Positions 22,391 through 26,285 of a stretch of 26,285 nucleotides of DNA are shown piece after piece (within the stretch, counting starts at the first letter, position 1; every line of letters begins with the position of its first letter). Origin of the DNA: JAGNLA01 sp964472265 (lineage in GTDB: Bacteria; Caldisericota; Caldisericia; JAAYUI01); NCBI GenBank assembly GCA_964472265.1, contig CAYYJO010000026.1:1-26285 (forward strand), in the 5' to 3' direction. Position numbers and translations under genes: made by a program. The notes below the pieces were generated by a model. That model worked only from the letters and a program-made list of their open reading frames with translations, was not told the DNA's origin and did no database searches.

Positions 22391-23689
22391 TTACCTTTCA
22401 ATCCTCACATCGAGAAGATGAGCAGAGCACGAGATGCATGGATCATAAGCCCTGACGAGCATCTGGAGGAGGAGCGAGATTTCTGATTCCGGCTTTCCGA
22501 GCATGAGCGGGGCGAAAGCCTTGAAGTCTTCGTTGATGTTCCTGACGTTCTGTGTTGTCGGGATGACACAGTCGGCTTTTGTGACGAAGCCGTTGTTGTC
22601 GTAGGTGTAGCTGTGGAAGAGGATTCCCCTTGGAACCTCGACAGCGCCTGCGCCTGTTCCGGCCTTCACCTTGTATTCAACCGGCTCATCCTTGAGGCCG
22701 TTGTTAAGAAGCTTTGTGATAAGGTCGATTGCGTCGTAGGTGATGTGAATGGTTTCAACAATCTGGGCAACCGTGATCATGTAGGGATTGTGGCACATTG
22801 GCTTGATTCCAAGTTTTTCGGCTGCTTTCTTTGCTTCAGGTCTGAGGAGGTCGTAGTTGTTGTTGAATCTTGCGAGCGCTCCAACCTGGTATGCTTTGCC
22901 GTTGTGAGCACAGAGCTTAGCCGTGTTGTCTGGATCGACCACTTCGTTTGTGATCTCCGTGTATTTGGACGGTGGAAGGCTGTCGCCGCTTGAGGTGATG
23001 ATGTTTCCGTCATAAAACGGGTATTCCTTTGAGCCGTTGATCGGGCCAAGGGAGACATACTCTGTTTCACGCTTGTAGTCTGGAATCTTGAGTGTTGCGA
23101 ACAGGTCGATTGTGGCTTCGAGATCCTTGATCGTATCAACGAGCATGGCCTGTGTGTTTTTCATTCTGACCGGGTCTGGGAGAGCGGAGAAGCCGTTGAT
23201 CTTCAGAGAAATCGGGTGGACGTGCCTGCCAACGAATGTTTCGCATAGTTCGTTGCCCATCTTCTTGAGCTTGAGGGCGCGCTTCACAACGTCGGGATGT
23301 GTGGCTGCAAGCGGGAGAACTGAACCTACACCGAGGAAGTCTGGTGCTGCGAGGAAGTAGTAGTGCAGGTAGTGCGACGAGAGGTTTTCGCCGTGGAGGG
23401 CTAGTTTTCTCATTGTCACTGTCTGTTCTGATGGCTCAAGCGACATTGCAGCCTCTGAAGCGCGCAGTGACGAAAGAGCGTGACCGACGGCGCAGATACC
23501 GCAAATCCTTGTGACGATTTCACGGACTTCATAGTGTCCGCGACCGACAAGCATGGCTTCAAAAAACCTTGGAGCTTCGACAACGTTGAATGAGACTTTC
23601 TCAACCTTGTTGTCCTTCACTTTAAGGAGAACATCGCCGTGACCCTCTACGCGGGTGAGGTGGTGAACGTGGATGTCATAGTCTGTCAT
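22391..23689 (-). CDS. hydA: NiFe hydrogenase large (alpha) subunit, group 3b type
   Basis: The 432-residue catalytic subunit interconverts H2 and protons at the NiFe(CN)2CO site. It shows the L1 motif RICGICAVGHAL with Cys63 and Cys66 and the C-terminal L2 motif DPCISCSAH with Cys418, Cys421 and His424, followed by an 8-residue tail to be removed on maturation. RxEGHGD at the start is also typical. With HydB, HydG and HydD it forms the soluble heterotetrameric sulfhydrogenase-like enzyme, which in related organisms uses NADP(H) and can also reduce sulfur; the exact cofactor preference cannot be read here. It starts at ATG overlapping the hydD stop by one base. The tail should be cut after His424. 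Confidence 0.95.
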   Translation of the reverse strand: MTDYDIHVHHLTRVEGHGDVLLKVKDNKVEKVSFNVVEAPRFFEAMLVGRGHYEVREIVTRICGICAVGHALSSLRASEAAMSLEPSEQTVTMRKLALHGENLSSHYLHYYFLAAPDFLGVGSVLPLAATHPDVVKRALKLKKMGNELCETFVGRHVHPISLKINGFSALPDPVRMKNTQAMLVDTIKDLEATIDLFATLKIPDYKRETEYVSLGPINGSKEYPFYDGNIITSSGDSLPPSKYTEITNEVVDPDNTAKLCAHNGKAYQVGALARFNNNYDLLRPEAKKAAEKLGIKPMCHNPYMITVAQIVETIHITYDAIDLITKLLNNGLKDEPVEYKVKAGTGAGAVEVPRGILFHSYTYDNNGFVTKADCVIPTTQNVRNINEDFKAFAPLMLGKPESEISLLLQMLVRAYDPCISCSAHLLDVRIER

Positions 23690-24426
23690 TATTTCTCCTC
23701 CTTCTTGTAGGAGTTGAAAATTGTCATGTAGTTGAAGACATCGGCATCGCTGCAGTTCTTTGTCAGAAGCATAATCTTTTCAGAGTCGATGTTTGCCTCG
23801 TGGACAAATCCCCTGCAACCGGTGCAGCTTGAACCCCATGTCGTGCAGATGGCATTGCATCCGCCCTGTGTGATCGGGCCAAGGCACGGTTTGCCCAGAG
23901 TGAGCATGCACTCGTTTTCCTTGAGCCTGCATTCGATGCAGACCGGATAATCGTGTGACGGGCAGGCTTTTCCGGCAAGAATGGCCTTGACTGACTTGAC
24001 GAAATCGTTTCTGTCAATCGGGCATCCCGGAATGTAGCCGTCAACCTTTACAACGGCATTGATTGGACGTGTTGCAAACGTTTCGTACCACTCGTACTTG
24101 TCGCCGTAGACGTCTTTCCTGACCTGTTCAAGCGGCCTGTTGTTCTTGATTGCATTTACACCGCCTGTGCAGGCGCATGCGCCGAGGGCGATGAGGACTT
24201 TTGAGCGATTCCTGATGTCCTGGAGTCTGGCAATGTCCTTCTCACGGGTGATTGAACCTTCGATGAAGGCAATGTCGTAGTCCGGAGCTGTGTCGGTGAT
24301 GGCTTCGCGGAACTCGACGATGTCAACCATTGTGACAAGATCAAGGAATTCCTGGACGAAGTTGATCGACTCCAGCTGGCAGCCTTCGCAGCTTGCGAAG
24401 TCAAAGAATGCGATTCTGGGTTTCAT
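23689..24426 (-). CDS. hydD: NiFe hydrogenase small (delta) subunit
   Basis: The 245-residue subunit carries the iron-sulfur relay from the NiFe site. Proximal-cluster cysteines are Cys13 and Cys16 (CEGC), Cys84 or 86 in GACACTGG, and Cys135 in GYIPGCPID. The second half has nine cysteines (155, 163, 166, 173, 181, 190, 194, 201, 204), enough for two more cubanes, as in the group 3 short-form small subunits. No Tat signal is present, so the enzyme is cytoplasmic. Its start overlaps the hydG stop by 4 bases and its stop overlaps the hydA start by 1 base, showing tight coupling. Confidence 0.94.
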   Translation of the reverse strand: MKPRIAFFDFASCEGCQLESINFVQEFLDLVTMVDIVEFREAITDTAPDYDIAFIEGSITREKDIARLQDIRNRSKVLIALGACACTGGVNAIKNNRPLEQVRKDVYGDKYEWYETFATRPINAVVKVDGYIPGCPIDRNDFVKSVKAILAGKACPSHDYPVCIECRLKENECMLTLGKPCLGPITQGGCNAICTTWGSSCTGCRGFVHEANIDSEKIMLLTKNCSDADVFNYMTIFNSYKKEEK

Positions 24427-25238
24427 AGAGCCTCCTCAAGGTGCTTGACCTGGTTGAACGAGAAGACCGGGCCCTGCTGGCAGCAGTACATGCCGTTGAT
24501 CTGGCAGTGGCCGCACTTTCCGAGTCCGCACTTCATCCTGCGTTCGAGTGAAACGAGGATGTGTGAATCTGAAAGGCCTTTTGTCTTGCATTCGAGGATT
24601 ACGTACTTGTACATGACCGGCGGGCCACAAACGAGTGCGTAGGTGTTTTCGGGGTTGATTGTTGCGTGTTTGAAAAGGGTTGTGATAACGCCGATGTTTC
24701 CTGACCAGCCTTCACCCGGTTTGTCAACTGTTTCAATGAGGGTGACGTTCTTGTCAGTGGCCATCTTTGCAAGCTCATCTTTAAAAAGCCTGTCAGCCGG
24801 TGTTCTTGCGCCGTGGAGAATTGTAAAGTTGCCGTAGTTTTCACGGTTGGCAAGCACGTACCTGACTACCGAGCGCAATGGAGCAAGTCCGATGCCACCG
24901 GCAACGATGAGGATGTCCTGACCCTTGAGGTCGTCCACCGGGAAACCGTAACCGTATGGTCCCCTGATTCCGAGTTTGTCACCAGCTTTGAGCTTGTGGA
25001 CTGCGTTTGTAACGTCTCCGACCCTTCTGATCGTCAGCTGGAAGTCGGGAGCGTCTGTTGGCGAAGAGCAAACCGAGATTGGAGCTTCACCAACGCCGAA
25101 GACCGTCATCTCGACAAACTGGCCTGGTTTGTGTCCAAGCGGTTTGTTTCCCGGGAGCGAGATGGTGAACATCTTCTCTGTCGGGGTGAGGTCAACGACT
25201 GATTTTATTGTGGCGATGTCGAAATTGTACTGGTTCAT
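24423..25238 (-). CDS. hydG: NiFe hydrogenase gamma subunit, FAD/NAD(P)-binding oxidoreductase
   Basis: The 271-residue subunit links NAD(P)H to the Fe-S chain. It belongs to the ferredoxin-NADP reductase / dihydroorotate dehydrogenase electron-transfer family: FAD-binding barrel with EAPISVCSSP (about 51-60), nucleotide fold with VAGGIGLAPLRS (about 112-123) and CGPP near 209, and a C-terminal [2Fe-2S] site with Cys237, Cys242, Cys245 and Cys252 or 253. ATG at 25238 overlaps the hydB stop as ATGA and has GGAGG about 10 bases upstream; a GTG two codons earlier is the alternative. It is coupled with hydD by another 4-base overlap. Confidence 0.94.
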   Translation of the reverse strand: MNQYNFDIATIKSVVDLTPTEKMFTISLPGNKPLGHKPGQFVEMTVFGVGEAPISVCSSPTDAPDFQLTIRRVGDVTNAVHKLKAGDKLGIRGPYGYGFPVDDLKGQDILIVAGGIGLAPLRSVVRYVLANRENYGNFTILHGARTPADRLFKDELAKMATDKNVTLIETVDKPGEGWSGNIGVITTLFKHATINPENTYALVCGPPVMYKYVILECKTKGLSDSHILVSLERRMKCGLGKCGHCQINGMYCCQQGPVFSFNQVKHLEEAL

Positions 25239-26269
25239 TTGCACGCCGCCTCCTTGTTCAGGATTCTGTTGCTGATTTCAACAAGGTTGATGTCGACCGG
25301 GCAGTATTCCCAGCATCTTCCGCAGCCCGTGCAGAAGGTTTTTGAGTGGGAGTCGACGTGGTATTTGAACTTTCTGTTGTATCTGTGTCTGATCCTGCCT
25401 GAGGCTTCCTCGCGGAAGTTCTCGCCGGATCCAACCGATGCAAACCCTGAAAGCTGACAACCGTCCCAGCGCCTTGACCTTTCAACCTGTGTGAGCTTGA
25501 TGTCAGGATCGTCCTGAACGTCGAAACAGTAGCAGGTTGGGCAGACGAGGACGCACTGTCCGCATGAAAGGCACTTGTGACCCATGTCTTCCCAGACAGG
25601 AGCTTCCCACTGGCCTTCAAGGGAGAGCGGAATCATTGTTGCCGGTGCGTTGATTTTTGCGGTGAACATGTTCTTCTTGTCGGCGAGGAGCTTTTCCTGC
25701 TTGGCAATGTGATCTTTTGTTGCCAGTGCAGTTGCCGCTGCCTTTTCAAGGAGCTGTTTGCCCTTTTCTGTGCCAACGTCGATGAGGACTTCGTCCCCGA
25801 GGTCTGTGAGGAAGAGGTCGAAGCCTTCGGTTGCCTTCATGTCCATGACTGAGCTGCAGTAGCAGTACTTGTCAGGAACACAGTCAATGCCGATGATGAA
25901 CGTGTGCTCTCTCTTTTTTGCGTAGTTCTCGTCCTTGTTTCCACCGGTCATCACCATGTCAAGAAGGCTGATAGCCCTGATATCGCATGGGTGGACACCG
26001 ATTATGACCTGGTCTGCGTATTCATTGACAGGCGTAACGTTAGGATCCCCACCAAGTGTGTACTTTACAAGCAGCTCGTGCTGCGGCATAAGGTATTTCT
26101 TTGGTGGAAGAATTGATCGAGTGTACCCGAACTTGGCCTGGCTTGCGTCTTCATATTTTTTGAAAACGTCGTGTTTACCCTTTGCTGCCGGGCCATAGAC
26201 CGGATAAAGCTCAATAAGCTTTGAAATGAAGGATTTTACGTCCTTCTTTCCCATTACCCGTTGTTCCAT
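25235..26269 (-). CDS. hydB: NiFe hydrogenase beta subunit, 4Fe-4S ferredoxin-like
   Basis: The 344-residue subunit ends with two classical 4Fe-4S motifs, CLSCGQCVLVC (Cys233, 236, 239, 243) and CTGCGRCWEYC (Cys313, 316, 319, 323). A Cys-rich CVPDKYCYC segment at 130-138 precedes them, as in HydB of the sulfhydrogenase / anaerobic sulfite reductase A family. It carries electrons between HydG and HydD. The gene is complete: ATG at 26269 has a ribosome site GGAAGGA (complement of about 26276-26282); a TTG at 26284 is an unlikely alternative. It is the first visible gene of the operon; the promoter lies beyond the right edge. Confidence 0.93.
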   Translation of the reverse strand: MEQRVMGKKDVKSFISKLIELYPVYGPAAKGKHDVFKKYEDASQAKFGYTRSILPPKKYLMPQHELLVKYTLGGDPNVTPVNEYADQVIIGVHPCDIRAISLLDMVMTGGNKDENYAKKREHTFIIGIDCVPDKYCYCSSVMDMKATEGFDLFLTDLGDEVLIDVGTEKGKQLLEKAAATALATKDHIAKQEKLLADKKNMFTAKINAPATMIPLSLEGQWEAPVWEDMGHKCLSCGQCVLVCPTCYCFDVQDDPDIKLTQVERSRRWDGCQLSGFASVGSGENFREEASGRIRHRYNRKFKYHVDSHSKTFCTGCGRCWEYCPVDINLVEISNRILNKEAACK

Positions 26270-26285
26270 GACACATCCTTCCAAC

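Noticed and set aside
1..26285. CRISPR array, insertion sequence, tRNA or rRNA genes
   Set aside because: I saw no regularly spaced direct repeats, no transposase and no tRNA cloverleaf apart from the tRNA-like part of tmRNA.

Overview
The window looks like chromosomal DNA of an anaerobic or facultative bacterium whose envelope carries many lipoproteins. It encodes a tmRNA, ParA/ParB, RecO, several lipobox signal peptides and a complete group 3b-type NiFe hydrogenase. I cannot name the phylum from the sequence. Base use is moderate in most genes. It is clearly AT-richer in the first ~1.4 kb (Mrr and a small hypothetical), in the lipoprotein at 6902-8404, and in parts of 11371-12758.

Layout. 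(1) 1-1370: an Mrr-type type IV restriction endonuclease on the minus strand, cut by the left edge, faces away from a 103-residue hypothetical. (2) 1371-1735: intergenic DNA holding one copy of a dispersed hairpin repeat, a second hairpin, paired GTTTCAC repeats around a DnaA-box palindrome, and a tmRNA promoter. (3) 1736-5443: tmRNA (ssrA), then parA, parB and a membrane-anchored PEGA-domain protein, the last three overlapping. (4) 5444-5674: an intergenic segment with three exact DnaA boxes and one near-match, a good candidate for oriC or part of it. (5) 5675-8404: a PQQ-type beta-propeller lipoprotein and an Ig-like lipoprotein. (6) 8700-10199 minus: a carboxyltransferase of the pyruvate carboxylase B / oxaloacetate decarboxylase alpha / transcarboxylase 5S family, divergent from a second propeller lipoprotein. 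(7) 11371-12758: two tandem membrane-anchored paralogues of unknown family. (8) 12761-15478: a small hypothetical, recO, a SAM methyltransferase and a membrane-anchored cyclophilin-type PPIase. (9) 15551-18100: a TPR protein fused to a Lon-type protease domain, without an AAA+ module. (10) 18334-19644 minus: a DUF4388-like protein with a long proline-rich linker. (11) 19738-26269 minus: one tightly packed run hydB-hydG-hydD-hydA-maturation protease-response regulator-histidine kinase.

How the genes fit together. ParA/ParB, DnaA boxes on both sides of the parAB block, and a membrane PEGA protein overlapping parB suggest an origin-proximal segregation region, perhaps with membrane attachment. 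The hydrogenase genes form a full soluble NAD(P)-linked enzyme plus its large-subunit endopeptidase. The downstream GAF-type kinase and receiver are translationally coupled to them, so the pair may sense the metabolic state linked to hydrogen turnover. Several genes (carboxyltransferase, recO, both propeller lipoproteins) lack a good Shine-Dalgarno but have a -10-like hexamer 7-9 bases before the start codon, which suggests leaderless transcripts. Others have strong GGAGG sites.

The best candidates for undescribed biology are the AAA-less TPR-Lon protein whose ribosome site lies inside a terminator stem, the hydrogenase-linked two-component pair, the DnaA-box/GTTTCAC arrangement around tmRNA-parAB, the tandem paralogues at 11371-12758, and the dispersed hairpin repeat.
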